DNA from: Pilasporangium apinafurcum
Lineage: Eukaryota > Oomycota > Peronosporomycetes > Pythiales > Pythiaceae
Assembly (NCBI GenBank): GCA_001600495.1
Contig: BCKE01000015.1
Location: 293,062 to 357,061 of the forward strand
Length of the DNA: 64,000 bases
Reading direction: 5' to 3'
Within the stretch, counting starts at the first letter, position 1, and each line of letters begins with the position of its first letter. The position numbers were made by a program, and so were the translations under genes. The notes below the pieces were generated by a model. The model did no database searches. It was not told where the DNA came from and was given only the letters and a program-made list of their open reading frames with translations. This document shows positions 33,601-43,096 of the stretch, one piece after another.

Positions 33601-36600
33601 ATGTCGTCGTCACCGTCACCAGCGGATTCCGGTTCATTAATCGACCAGGACGAGTCACCAAAGCACAACGACACGACTGTGACAAATAACAATGCTGGTA
33701 CTTCTGCTGCCAGTGATGACGATTCATCGATGATGGAAATGGACAATGACGAAATGACAAAGACTCGCGAGAAGAAAGCACACGATCAGACACACCAACG
33801 GCATGACGTGGAACAGGATGCACCACGATCAGTGGACGTTGTGTCGCGAAATGAAGTTCCGGATCCATCAACGAATGGACTCTTTGATTACTCAAGCTAT
33901 ACGGGTGGCGCGCCAAGTTTGATCGCGATTGGAGATGTTGGTACGAATGGCAATGTTACTGGTGGGGACGGACTTCCTGGTACGAGTGAACCGACGGCGC
34001 TGTTTGGCCAAGAGTTGGAACCATCTGATAGTCATGGTGAGATGCTAGAGAAGGCGGCATTGGAAAGTGAGGAAAAGAAATTGGGTCGTCCAAGCCATCC
34101 AGCATGGGAGCATTTTGTACGTGGTGAGAAACGGAATCGATTTCATCACCACGCGTTCTGTAAATATTGTACGGCAAATGGTGCCAACCCACCGCCAATT
34201 CGTGGAGTCTCTGGCAACATGATTCGTCACCTGCAGAAATGCATCTACTGCCCAAGCGAAACTGTGACGCAGCTGAAAATTTTATGCGCCCAAAAAGATG
34301 CAGCAATATTTAATAAAAGACACCAGTCGCATGGTGGTGACGTCGATATTTTGCTGCCTGAGGCACCATCACCTGTACCGACGAAAAGAGTGAAGAGAAC
34401 TCACCGCACTCTAGTGGTGCCGTCGCCTCTACCTCTTCGATCTGGTCCTACCAGTGGGGGACGTGCTGATATCGAAGAACGTGATGGTACTCGGCAGCCT
34501 GGACATGGTGCTGATGAAGAGTTCATGCCATTGCAACTTCCGCTCATGCAGTCAGACTTGGGACATGTTGGGTCGACGCCTCTACAGCCCACTCTACAGG
34601 GAAAGTCCCCCGAGTTTGGACAAAACACCACCTTAGCATCGGCAGGCAAACCGAATGCGCTGTTGAGATCCGGAAGTTGGAGTGCATCTAAGAAGAATAC
34701 AAAGATTTCATTAGCGTATGACAGCCATCGTATACCCAGATCATTTGATAAAAGAACAGATATACAAGTGCTCAATCCCCAAGTACTGAATAAACTGGTA
34801 CTGACAGCGACAGTATCAGCAGAGCTTCCGTGGGATTGGATATGGATGGAAGAATCCGCCCGACTATTTGGTGAGTGGAGTAAAGATTTACAGTCGCTAA
34901 GTTCCACAATGCTACCAACGATTGCTGCCAACTCGCATAAAGTCCAGCTTGCACAAATGAAGGAGCACGATGGTGTTACTTTGGCTGTGAATTCATGGAC
35001 GTCAAAATATCAGAAAACACATTATGTGCTGTGTTCCTTGTTGAATGCGTTTGGTGAAGCGAGCGCCTGGGAGGTGATTGATATGGGAGTGGACGAATAT
35101 AGTTCCGATGATCTGTCTTTGAAAATCAAGAATATTTTGACTGCGTTACAGGAGCAAGGTATCCATGTGTTTAATATCGTGGCAGACACAACAATCGGAT
35201 ATGCAGCCGCAAGGATAGCTGTCAATTCTTTGGACGGTGCTAACCATGCAGTTCCTGTGTTACCGTGCTTCTCGCATTTGTTGAGCGTATTGCTTGGGGT
35301 TGTGTTGACGTTTTCGGATTGTTATGTTGAAACGATGGGAAACATGATTGAACTCGTTCAAGTGTTCTCAAATTACAAAGTCTTGAAGGTATTAAACCGA
35401 GAAAGTGGGGATCCAGATGCCGCGCTTGTGCTTCCTAGTAAAGATCACTGGTATTCATTTATTGAATGCGTGGACTCAGTGCGACAATACGAAGATATGA
35501 TCAAAATTATTGCATCAAAAGTACAAAATGCTTCGTCTTCGTCAGCAACAACAGCATCGGATAGTAATGGGGTTGGAGTATCACCTCCACGAAAGGATAG
35601 TGCTGGAAACACAACTGACGAGCTTGCGGGTGCTGCATTGTCATCTTCTGTTCTTCGAACGATTCACAATCCTGAATTTTGGGAAAATGTTGTCTTCTTG
35701 AGCGAACTGATGTCCCCAATCAAAGAAACGTACAAGATAATGACAAATATCTCTGCTTCAACGCTTTCAATGTCAAATGTGTTTTACCAGTTTGGTAGAA
35801 TGCACCAACAGTATGGAATTATCTTATCTGATCTGGAGGAAAATACCTGCGGAGCACGAACGATGGAGCACGTCCGCTATCTCCAGCGTGTTGTTAACAG
35901 GATGTGGAAATTATACGATCAGCCGCTCATGTTTCTGAGCTATGTCTTTAATTACAACTTTGCATATCCATACCTGGCGAGAAATCACCCATCATTTCAG
36001 TGGCTTTCCATCGGGAAATACGCGAAGGAGTATTTTCGAAGATGGTTCTGCAATGCTTCGTCTATGGGAGGTGCTGGGTCCCGACCGTCAATCAGCGATG
36101 AAGCTGTCTCTCAATTTTTGGATGATCTTTTGGCGTATAAGGACCGGAAACACCCTTTTGATGCGGAGTCATTTTTCGAATTTGAGAATCCACGATCATT
36201 TTATTTGTTGATATCCGACTCTAATCCTCTGATGCACTTATTTGGCTCTCGACTGTTTAGTTTTGCTACCTCCACTCCTCGACTGAATGGCATTATGGAA
36301 GGGAAGCATTTTATTTCTTCTTCCTGTTCCACCGCGTACGACAAAGATGTCCTGCTACCAATGTTTCAATTGAAGTTGTTTGCACAAACTGCAGTTCGTC
36401 CGTCAAAAGACGTAATAGCGCTAATTCAGCACTATAAAGGGAAAGACAACATGAATGGGAACAGCGCTCAGCTTCGAAATGAATCTACAGGAATACCTCA
36501 GTTACCAGATCAAGGAGTTGGGCTGATACATCTGATTGGGGAAAAGATATGTGGAGTTGGTACCCGCACTCGCTCCAAATTGTGGAATAAGCGACAATGG

Positions 36601-36792
36601 GGCTTTTTAGCTAAGGAATGGAAAGCACACTGCGATACTGAAACTGACACCAACGAATTATTACGGAATTTATCATCACTTGACCCTGGATTGCTTCGGT
36701 TTGCGCCGGATCTCTCGTTAGATGAAATATTCAAGGAAAAGCTACCATCTCGACTTCTCCATGATCGTGAAGAAGCTGTTGTGGATGTGTGA
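33601..36792 (+). CDS. BED zinc-finger, hAT transposase-like protein, probably domesticated
   Basis: Single-exon 1,063-residue protein. A BED-type finger lies at about residues 158-216: WEHFVRG, then the Cys pair in HAFCKYCTANGANPPP and the His/Cys pair in MIRHLQKC. The central part (about 440-620) follows the hAT/DUF659 transposase plan: LAVNSWTSKYQKTHYVLCSL, then VFNIVADTTIGYAAARIAVN in place of the usual TDNAxN, and LPCFSHLLSVLL near the insertion-domain start. PSKDHWYSFIECVDSVRQYE resembles the helical region where hAT enzymes carry their R-W motif. A clear C-terminal hATC dimerisation block was not seen. The N-terminal 150 residues are acidic and low-complexity. The frame is intact over 3.2 kb, and no terminal inverted repeats or 8-bp duplications were noticed, which favours a host gene derived from a hAT DNA transposon. 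Confidence 0.7.
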   Translation: MSSSPSPADSGSLIDQDESPKHNDTTVTNNNAGTSAASDDDSSMMEMDNDEMTKTREKKAHDQTHQRHDVEQDAPRSVDVVSRNEVPDPSTNGLFDYSSYTGGAPSLIAIGDVGTNGNVTGGDGLPGTSEPTALFGQELEPSDSHGEMLEKAALESEEKKLGRPSHPAWEHFVRGEKRNRFHHHAFCKYCTANGANPPPIRGVSGNMIRHLQKCIYCPSETVTQLKILCAQKDAAIFNKRHQSHGGDVDILLPEAPSPVPTKRVKRTHRTLVVPSPLPLRSGPTSGGRADIEERDGTRQPGHGADEEFMPLQLPLMQSDLGHVGSTPLQPTLQGKSPEFGQNTTLASAGKPNALLRSGSWSASKKNTKISLAYDSHRIPRSFDKRTDIQVLNPQVLNKLVLTATVSAELPWDWIWMEESARLFGEWSKDLQSLSSTMLPTIAANSHKVQLAQMKEHDGVTLAVNSWTSKYQKTHYVLCSLLNAFGEASAWEVIDMGVDEYSSDDLSLKIKNILTALQEQGIHVFNIVADTTIGYAAARIAVNSLDGANHAVPVLPCFSHLLSVLLGVVLTFSDCYVETMGNMIELVQVFSNYKVLKVLNRESGDPDAALVLPSKDHWYSFIECVDSVRQYEDMIKIIASKVQNASSSSATTASDSNGVGVSPPRKDSAGNTTDELAGAALSSSVLRTIHNPEFWENVVFLSELMSPIKETYKIMTNISASTLSMSNVFYQFGRMHQQYGIILSDLEENTCGARTMEHVRYLQRVVNRMWKLYDQPLMFLSYVFNYNFAYPYLARNHPSFQWLSIGKYAKEYFRRWFCNASSMGGAGSRPSISDEAVSQFLDDLLAYKDRKHPFDAESFFEFENPRSFYLLISDSNPLMHLFGSRLFSFATSTPRLNGIMEGKHFISSSCSTAYDKDVLLPMFQLKLFAQTAVRPSKDVIALIQHYKGKDNMNGNSAQLRNESTGIPQLPDQGVGLIHLIGEKICGVGTRTRSKLWNKRQWGFLAKEWKAHCDTETDTNELLRNLSSLDPGLLRFAPDLSLDEIFKEKLPSRLLHDREEAVVDV

Positions 36793-36816
36793 TCTTTCAA
36801 GGAAGTAGCTTTGCCA

Positions 36817-37555
36817 TTAATTCGTATCGACACCATTTTCCAAAATTTGATCGTGATGAGGGATGCTGTTAAAAAGTTTATCGAGTGTTTCGGCATCCAT
36901 CTCGATGTCGCAAAGTGACTCCAATGCAGTTAATTGCTGTGACAGAGCCTCATACCTGAATGCACACACCACATCAGGTATCTGAAAGTAACAAAAATGT
37001 ACCAATCTGTTTGTTTTACTTACGATCCGTGCAGTCTTGTTAGCTGCTCCTCTTTGCCGGTCATGGTTTCGCACATGCGAGTGAATCTAATAGCATGACC
37101 CAAGGTAAAAAAAGGTCGCCAATATGTCAGAGTCTCAAGCGACTTCGTACCTCAATTGATGTTTATGGCGTTGCTTGTTAAGATTTGCCATTATTTGTTG
37201 GGTCTGTCGTTCCATTGTATCTATGGTTCCATGGCTTAATGCAGTTTCATCTGGGCCATTATAAATATGCATGTCTGTCTTGTTATTAAGTACGCCATCG
37301 TCTCCACTGTCGTCGTCTGTTGCAGGCTCGATGGGTCGTGATGGTGGCCTGCATCAAATTGGAGGCGAAACACAGGTTATCACCCTGTGCTTTCTGAACA
37401 GTGACAGAAAGTCAATCGTACCTCCCATTGACACTATTGCTGTCGTGCTTAATCGGGAGTTTTGGACGAGAACCAAGCGACGATCTTGATGGTGTGGACG
37501 ATGCTCCAGGACTGGAAATTACAGCTGGCGTCGATGAAGGTGGTGGCTGAGGCAT
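36817..37555 (-). CDS. Coiled-coil protein, unknown (177 residues)
   Basis: Four exons (37555-37422, 37348-37151, 37086-37024 and 36955-36817), all phase 2 joins. The first 45 residues are Pro/Ser-rich (MPQPPPSSTPAVISSPGASS), followed by an acidic patch (EPATDDDSGDDG) and then a continuous helix-forming stretch: TMERQTQQIMANLNKQRHKH, RMCETMTGKEEQLTRLHGSY, EALSQQLTALESLCDIEMDA. There is no membrane segment. The architecture is that of a small subunit of a coiled-coil complex (vesicle tether, ciliary or kinetochore type), but no family is recognised. The stop lies 24 bp past the BED/hAT stop (convergent), and the ATG lies about 23 bp from the probable start of the divergent coiled-coil gene. 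Confidence 0.6.
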
Positions 37556-37578
37556 TTTCCCTGTTGTTGAACTTTTAT

Positions 37579-39096
37579 ATGTTCGATGCACCATTGTCTA
37601 TACGATGTGAAGCTTGTCAATCTGATGGAATTGTTCATATCGAAACGAATTCACGTAAAGTTGGTCCGCAATATAGTTTTCGTGCTTTGGGACAAGGTAA
37701 AAATAGCGACATGGTATCAAAAATCAGTGTGCGATATCGCCACGGCTAAATTCAAGATCGTCTAGCTACCCAATGTTTTTGCATGTTGCGCCACCTACGA
37801 TCACCCGTCCCAAATCCGCTGCTCCAATTACCGCGCAATCTGTTCAACGTCCTGCATTTACCGCAAGCGGACTAAATGGTGATAGTAGAGCCGATCATGC
37901 AGTCAAATCGGGAATTCATGCATGTCAGGCTTCAACACCAGCAGCAATTCAGCCATTACGTCCTACTCAACGTCCATCTAGTAGTACTGGTGTCAGCAGA
38001 TATCGCATTAGAAGAAATGACCAGTTAGCAGCCCCAATACACCCCAACTCCAACACTACGTGCGAAACTAGCAAAAGCTCCTTTCAAGTATCTGTGAATG
38101 AAGAACAGACAGAAGATTCATCACAGTTGTCATTTGCTGATACGACAGGAAATATATATCACGCAGTCGCAGCAAGGAAGCATGCCGAGAATGCTGCCAA
38201 CCAGTTATCCCGACGAATAGCTTACTACCGTGCAATGGAAGATCGCGTATTGCGTGAAGTTCAGGCAGTGAAAAATCAACTCGAGGTTGTAATTACAACA
38301 CAAAAGAAGTTTAATGCGACAGAAACAGTCCAGGCTCCCATGACAGCGGTGAATCCTGCTACAAGTGATACCCTCCAAGAGCAAACAATCAGAATTGTTA
38401 CTCGATCAGCGCAGAGCATTGTCGCCCCCCGTCAGATAAAAGGTCCACGAAGTCGAGACCAGTTCCAGTTCCTGACGGTAACATTGCTGCCTTCGCATTT
38501 TGCAAGAGAATATTGTATGCACAGCACCTGACAAGTTGTGTTGCCTTGTCGAATAGAAGCAGAAACGACTGCTGCAAACGCGCAATATGGACTCCGCAAG
38601 ACATCAAAAGGAAACGAGGAAGGTAAATAAGTCCATAAATGAAGGAATTGATTGGGGTTAAGTATTCCAGGCGGTACCGTGGTAATGCTGTGTGACCCGA
38701 CTTAGATGGCGCTTGAGAGACAAAAATTAAAAGAAGAGCTTGAGCAACAGAAGAAGTACCAACAAAAAGAGAAAATCCGATATGAGCAGCAAAAGAATAT
38801 AGAGTCACGGGCTGTGAAGCAGGTTAGTTACTGATCTGATGAGTAAACGGTACTGTTGTGTCAGCAACGTCGACTGATCTTTGTTTGACTCACCATAGTA
38901 TCAGCTGCTAGAGTCACTGAAACAACATCACCAACAGCGGCTCCGAGCAGAGAAGGAACGGGAACAGCAAGCACTAGACTCACTCAAAGAAATGCGCGAG
39001 GAAGAAAACAACATTGCCCTTCGGTTGCAAGCTCTTCAATTTCACCAAGAATATATTCAACGAGAATTAAAGGACAATTCCTTCCAGCGTCATTAA
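37579..39096 (+). CDS. Glutamine-rich coiled-coil protein, unknown
   Basis: Four exons are secure: 37773-38477, 38557-38622, 38706-38822 and 38899-39096, all in phase 0, giving 361 residues. The first 170 residues are Pro/Ser/Thr-rich; from about 175 onward the chain is charged coiled coil (AARKHAENAANQLSRRIAYY; KQKRLLQTRNMDSARHQKET; LERQKLKEELEQQKKYQQKE; HHQQRLRAEKEREQQALDSL). A likely first exon at 37579-37696 starts MFDAPLSIRCEACQSDGIVH (a CxxC pair) and ends at GTAAAA. The obvious acceptor (GTCTAG at 37764) does not give the right phase, so the junction is unresolved. Gene type resembles cytoskeletal or ciliary proteins, but nothing specific is recognised. Confidence 0.6.
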
Positions 39097-39946
39097 AACA
39101 ATTGGAATCTGCTATTTAACCTTTAGTTGCGACAGTCAATCCGAGTAATCAGTCGAAGGAAGTATGGAAACGATATGGCATGGATTATGTACAATTTTCT
39201 TACGGTGCTCGTCTTATAAAATGGAATAATACACTGCAACACTAAAAGAAGGAAATACCTCAATGATTTCGTGTTCTTTAGGTTTCACTGCTATGCTGAC
39301 AGGCAGCAAACGCTGAAGTACTCAAACTGTCGGAAGTGGGTTGAAACGCGTGGTAGTTCAAGTCTACGACGGTCCGTATTGTTTGATAAGAAATCCAAAT
39401 ATCCCAGTCGCTCGCATTCCCAACTCCTGTCACATCTATCCATCTGATATTTTTATTGGATTTCATCGACGACAGGCGCATTCTGTCTTGAGATTATTAA
39501 TACAATAAGTCCTTTTGTCGTTCGATTTTATTTCGGTCACGCTATTTGCCTGGGAACGAATGCAAGAGGTACCTTGAAGTGTTCATGCACTTTGATAATT
39601 GAATGACAAATAAAAACCTACACACATCCTTTCAATCTCCAATCTTTGTCAATCGAACCAGCCATATGTAAAGGAAAGAGAGGGTGCACGTGTGGAAGAC
39701 TAGCTTGGTAATCTGTTCGATTGCCATCCTTTGTTGTTGTTGTGATAGCATGAGAGACTGGATCTCTTAAGGTGTTCATGTGAGACAGACAGGCCCACTC
39801 CTATCACGAGATCAAGTGTGAGCGTATCTTATGTGCATCTGCCATCGTACTGCCTATCTTATGATGGGCAAGTCTAATCAAATCGCTTACACTGACAACT
39901 TTGACAACCAATGATTGGCTAGTAGAAGAACTGTATCACCTGCGAC
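39097..39946. other. Intergenic
   Basis: 850 bp following the coiled-coil gene. A minus-strand ATG-started frame of 67 codons (39278-39481) is present but has no similarity that can be named. A palindromic CCAAT/ATTGG core (CCAATGATTGG) lies at 39908-39918. No RNA gene was recognised. Confidence 0.45.
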
Positions 39947-40072
39947 ATGCCATCAGACGATGAGGGATATCATAGATCAGAAGCAGAGAGCATGCGCGAA
40001 CGAATGGCGACTATCAGTATGCATGTACAACGACTTGCCATCGTAAAACAGATGCGAGGCCGACCCAACTGA
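39947..40072 (+). CDS. Small ORF, or alternative first exon of the permease gene
   Basis: ATG-started 41-residue frame beginning MPSDDEGYHRSEAESMRERM and ending VKQMRGRPN, 213 bp ahead of the permease ATG. It contains a donor-like GTAAAA at 40044. Splicing from there to the CACGTGCAG acceptor at about 40180 would join the first 32 residues in phase to the open frame leading into the permease, adding an N-terminal cytosolic extension of about 67 residues. It may therefore be an uORF, a small protein, or exon 1. Confidence 0.35.
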   Translation: MPSDDEGYHRSEAESMRERMATISMHVQRLAIVKQMRGRPN

Positions 40073-40284
40073 TTGTGTGGCATAAGGGACTCATGTTGCA
40101 CACGGTACCCAATACCAAGCATCACCCCTTTCTTCCTTCTCCGTGTTTTACGTAGTCTCACTTCGGATTTGACCACGTGCAGAATACACAGGGTTGGCTC
40201 CAACACCAGCACGAATCCGTTCGGCCATTTGAATTTCCCAAGTCTAACGTGAACAAGCTGACCGCCCACGGATCTCCAGCAGTC

Positions 40285-41988
40285 ATGAGCGAAAAGCCCC
40301 AGACGCACTCGCTCTTGCGCGACATGTTGCGGACTAAACCGATGGAGGTGATCCGTGCAGAAGAAAACCAGACCGATCTCCCGCGTTCGCTGTCGCTTTT
40401 CGATCTTATTTGTATCGGTATCGGTGGTACCGTTGGTAGTGGCATTTTCAGCACAGCTGGTGATATTATCTCCGGTACCGCTGGGCCTGCAGCAGTCATT
40501 AGTTGGGCAGTCGCCGGTGTTGTTTGTTGTCTCAATGCGCTCGCCTATATGGAATTGACGACCCGCATCCCATCGTCGGGTAGTACGTACGCCTACGCGT
40601 ATCATGCGCTCGGTGAACTGCCCGCTGTTATCACCGGCTGGCTCTTGACGCTCGAATACGCTGTGTCTGGTGCAGGTGTCGCGCGTAGTTGGGCGCAAAA
40701 AGTGGAAGACTGGGCTCTCAAAGATCATCCTGATGCGAACGTCCATTGGCTCAATCTCGAATACGCGAACCTGTTGTCGGGCTTAATCCAATTCTTGTGT
40801 GTGGTTGTGCTGCTCATGGGCGTGCGCTTTGGTAAAGTCTTTGTCAACACTATCACGATCGTCAAACTGCTAGTCGTGTTTTTCATCATTATCGCTGGGT
40901 TTGCTGCCATGGATCCTGACAATCTCTCGCCATTTGTACCTGACCGTACGTCGCTCTCAAGCGGATCGTTGGCGTTTGGCACTCAAGGTGTGATTACCGG
41001 TGCGTCACAAGCGTTCTTTGGCTACATTGGTTTCGATGAAGTCTGCTGTCTTGCCGCTGAAGCGCAGAACCCCAAGAAAATCATGCCTATTGCCGTCGTG
41101 ACGGTCGTTATGGGCACGGCACTGCTCTCAGTGCTGTCATCGCTAGTGCTGTCAGGCATGGTACCTTATCTAGACGCCACCAGTTTTCCTGATGGATTCG
41201 AAGGTGCTGGTTTGGCCTGGGCCGGCAAGATTGTGCGTGCTGGTGAAACCATCACAATGCCGGTAGTTGTACTCATTGCGTTCCTTGCGCAGCCACGTTT
41301 GAATTATGCGCTTGCGTGTGACGGGCTTATGCCTCGCATCTTTGCCAAGGTTGATGGTCAGGGAAACCTGTTCGCCAACACGCTCATCACCGGTATTTTC
41401 TTCACGCTCGTGGCGTTCATCGTGCCATTCATTACGCTTTGGGATATCGTCAATTTTGGTATTCTCATGTCGTTCATTGTATCGAATGTCTCGCTCATGA
41501 TGATCCGTACCAGGGACAGATCCCCAGAACTTGCGCCAAAGTTGATCGGGGGGATCGTGGTTTTCTCTGGTATCACGGGCTACTTCTACCAGGAAGGGTA
41601 TAAGAACCACGACTCGACGGCATGCTTGGTCGTTGCGATTATCAGTCTTGTCATTGTGCTTGGACTCAGTTTGACTTTGTTCATCAAGTGCCCTCAGATC
41701 CAGAACGACGCGGCCAACTTCACGGCGCCACTCGTGCCATTTATCCCAACACTCTGCATTTTGGCCAACTGGTACATGATTGCGCAGATTAGTCATCTTG
41801 GTGTTGGTCTTGGCTGCGGCTGGATTGCCTGTGCCATTTTTTCGTACCTCATATATGGTGTTCATTATGCTGCTGGCCGCACCGGCTGGAGCGAGGTGCT
41901 GCGGTTCCAGTTCCCAAGCACCAACAGTGAAAGTCGCTTGGGTGAACCAATGCTCAACGGCAGTGATCTGCCTGTACTCAAGGCGTAA
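40285..41988 (+). CDS. CAT-type amino-acid permease (APC superfamily)
   Basis: Polytopic amino-acid/cation permease, 567 residues from ATG 40285, single exon. The APC signature is in the first helices: LFDLICIGIGGTVGSGIFST and the residues GTAGPAAVISWAVAGVVCCL. It is followed by YMELTTRIPSSGSTYAYAYH and LPAVITGWLLTLEYAVSGAG, typical of the CAT/YfnA branch. About 12-14 hydrophobic helices follow (for example FFGYIGFDEVCCLAAEAQNP). Expected role: plasma-membrane uptake of cationic or broad-range amino acids, important for a biotrophic nutrient scavenger. Codon use is richer in C and G at third positions than neighbours, suggesting high expression. A 231-residue antisense frame here is a by-product of that bias. 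The frame is open 36 codons upstream without an ATG. Confidence 0.9.
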   Translation: MSEKPQTHSLLRDMLRTKPMEVIRAEENQTDLPRSLSLFDLICIGIGGTVGSGIFSTAGDIISGTAGPAAVISWAVAGVVCCLNALAYMELTTRIPSSGSTYAYAYHALGELPAVITGWLLTLEYAVSGAGVARSWAQKVEDWALKDHPDANVHWLNLEYANLLSGLIQFLCVVVLLMGVRFGKVFVNTITIVKLLVVFFIIIAGFAAMDPDNLSPFVPDRTSLSSGSLAFGTQGVITGASQAFFGYIGFDEVCCLAAEAQNPKKIMPIAVVTVVMGTALLSVLSSLVLSGMVPYLDATSFPDGFEGAGLAWAGKIVRAGETITMPVVVLIAFLAQPRLNYALACDGLMPRIFAKVDGQGNLFANTLITGIFFTLVAFIVPFITLWDIVNFGILMSFIVSNVSLMMIRTRDRSPELAPKLIGGIVVFSGITGYFYQEGYKNHDSTACLVVAIISLVIVLGLSLTLFIKCPQIQNDAANFTAPLVPFIPTLCILANWYMIAQISHLGVGLGCGWIACAIFSYLIYGVHYAAGRTGWSEVLRFQFPSTNSESRLGEPMLNGSDLPVLKA

Positions 41989-43096
41989 AATGAGTAAATT
42001 GAATTTGCCCCTTAGAAAGTTAGAGTGCGACTAACGAAGTATGATAATAAGCCAGAAAACGTTATGACATGATACCTTGACCTCGGATTTATTGTTTTTG
42101 CAGTGGGCAAGTATCGATCTTATTTGAAAAAATGATTGCCACGTGTGTCGTAGAGCCATCAAACATTAGTGTTGTACTTGGAAAAGGAGTTTGTAAGGGT
42201 CTACTCGATGAGTAAAAGATTAAACCTTGTTCACTTTGCATTTACCAATAATGTACTTCTCGACTTCAGCTACAATTCGCTTGAGGGTATTTACTTAATG
42301 AGAAGAAAGAATGTTATATTGCACGACAATGTCTGGAGCGTAAAATCTGCTGCATGCACCACCTACTATAGTCATAAGGGTGTGAGAAAAACCGACAAGT
42401 GTGAACTATCAATTAAGACTTTTGTAGATCGCTTTACTTTCCATTTGATGCGATGAACGCGTAAGAAGATTACGCACAAGCGCAAGAAGGTGTTGGATGT
42501 GTTTACGCACTAATCAACATGACCACCCAAGATTGTGGATCATGTTGGGACTTGACACACATCACAAATGACTCAAGTGCCTTCGCGTGCCGCAAACAGG
42601 ATGTACACTTTAATTTCATGGGTTGTAATCTGCCGAGACGCAAGCTTGGTGAAGAATTTGTGCAGAGATGAGTGTAATTTTAATTTTTCTTTATTGCACC
42701 GGACCGTTAAACGGTATCCTTCACGATGCAAATCGCATGGTATCAGTATGACTAAGCAATGTCAACGCTACTTAACACTTCAAGAGATCATATGAGATAT
42801 GAAGGTACAAGTAATTCAAAATTGTAGTTGGCATATTGCAGTTTCGAAATAGTCATCACTGCGAACGCAAAGTTGAAGCAACAACAATTTGTATTTTTTA
42901 ATCATCACTGAAGGAAACAGGATCCAAATCAATCCTGTATAGCCGTCATGGGGCATAGGAAGCATTGCTTGTGCTTATTAGATTCATGACTGAAGTTCAC
43001 GTCTTTATCATTTCTTTTTCGTTCTTTAGTTTGCTCGACGCATCGCAAGCCAATACTATCGGAGGTTGACGGATACAACCCAAAAGAAGCGTGAGA
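41989..43096. other. Intergenic, AT-rich
   Basis: 1.1 kb between the permease and the MFS pseudogene. Only short frames without recognisable content. No tRNA, rRNA or inverted-repeat element was identified by eye. Confidence 0.45.

Noticed and set aside
39278-39481. Minus-strand ATG frame of 67 codons
   Set aside because: No recognisable domain, no good upstream signals; chance frame or old remnant cannot be told apart.
41170-41865. 231-codon antisense frame inside the amino-acid permease
   Set aside because: By-product of the permease's third-position C/G bias; sequence is charged and repetitive with no domain.
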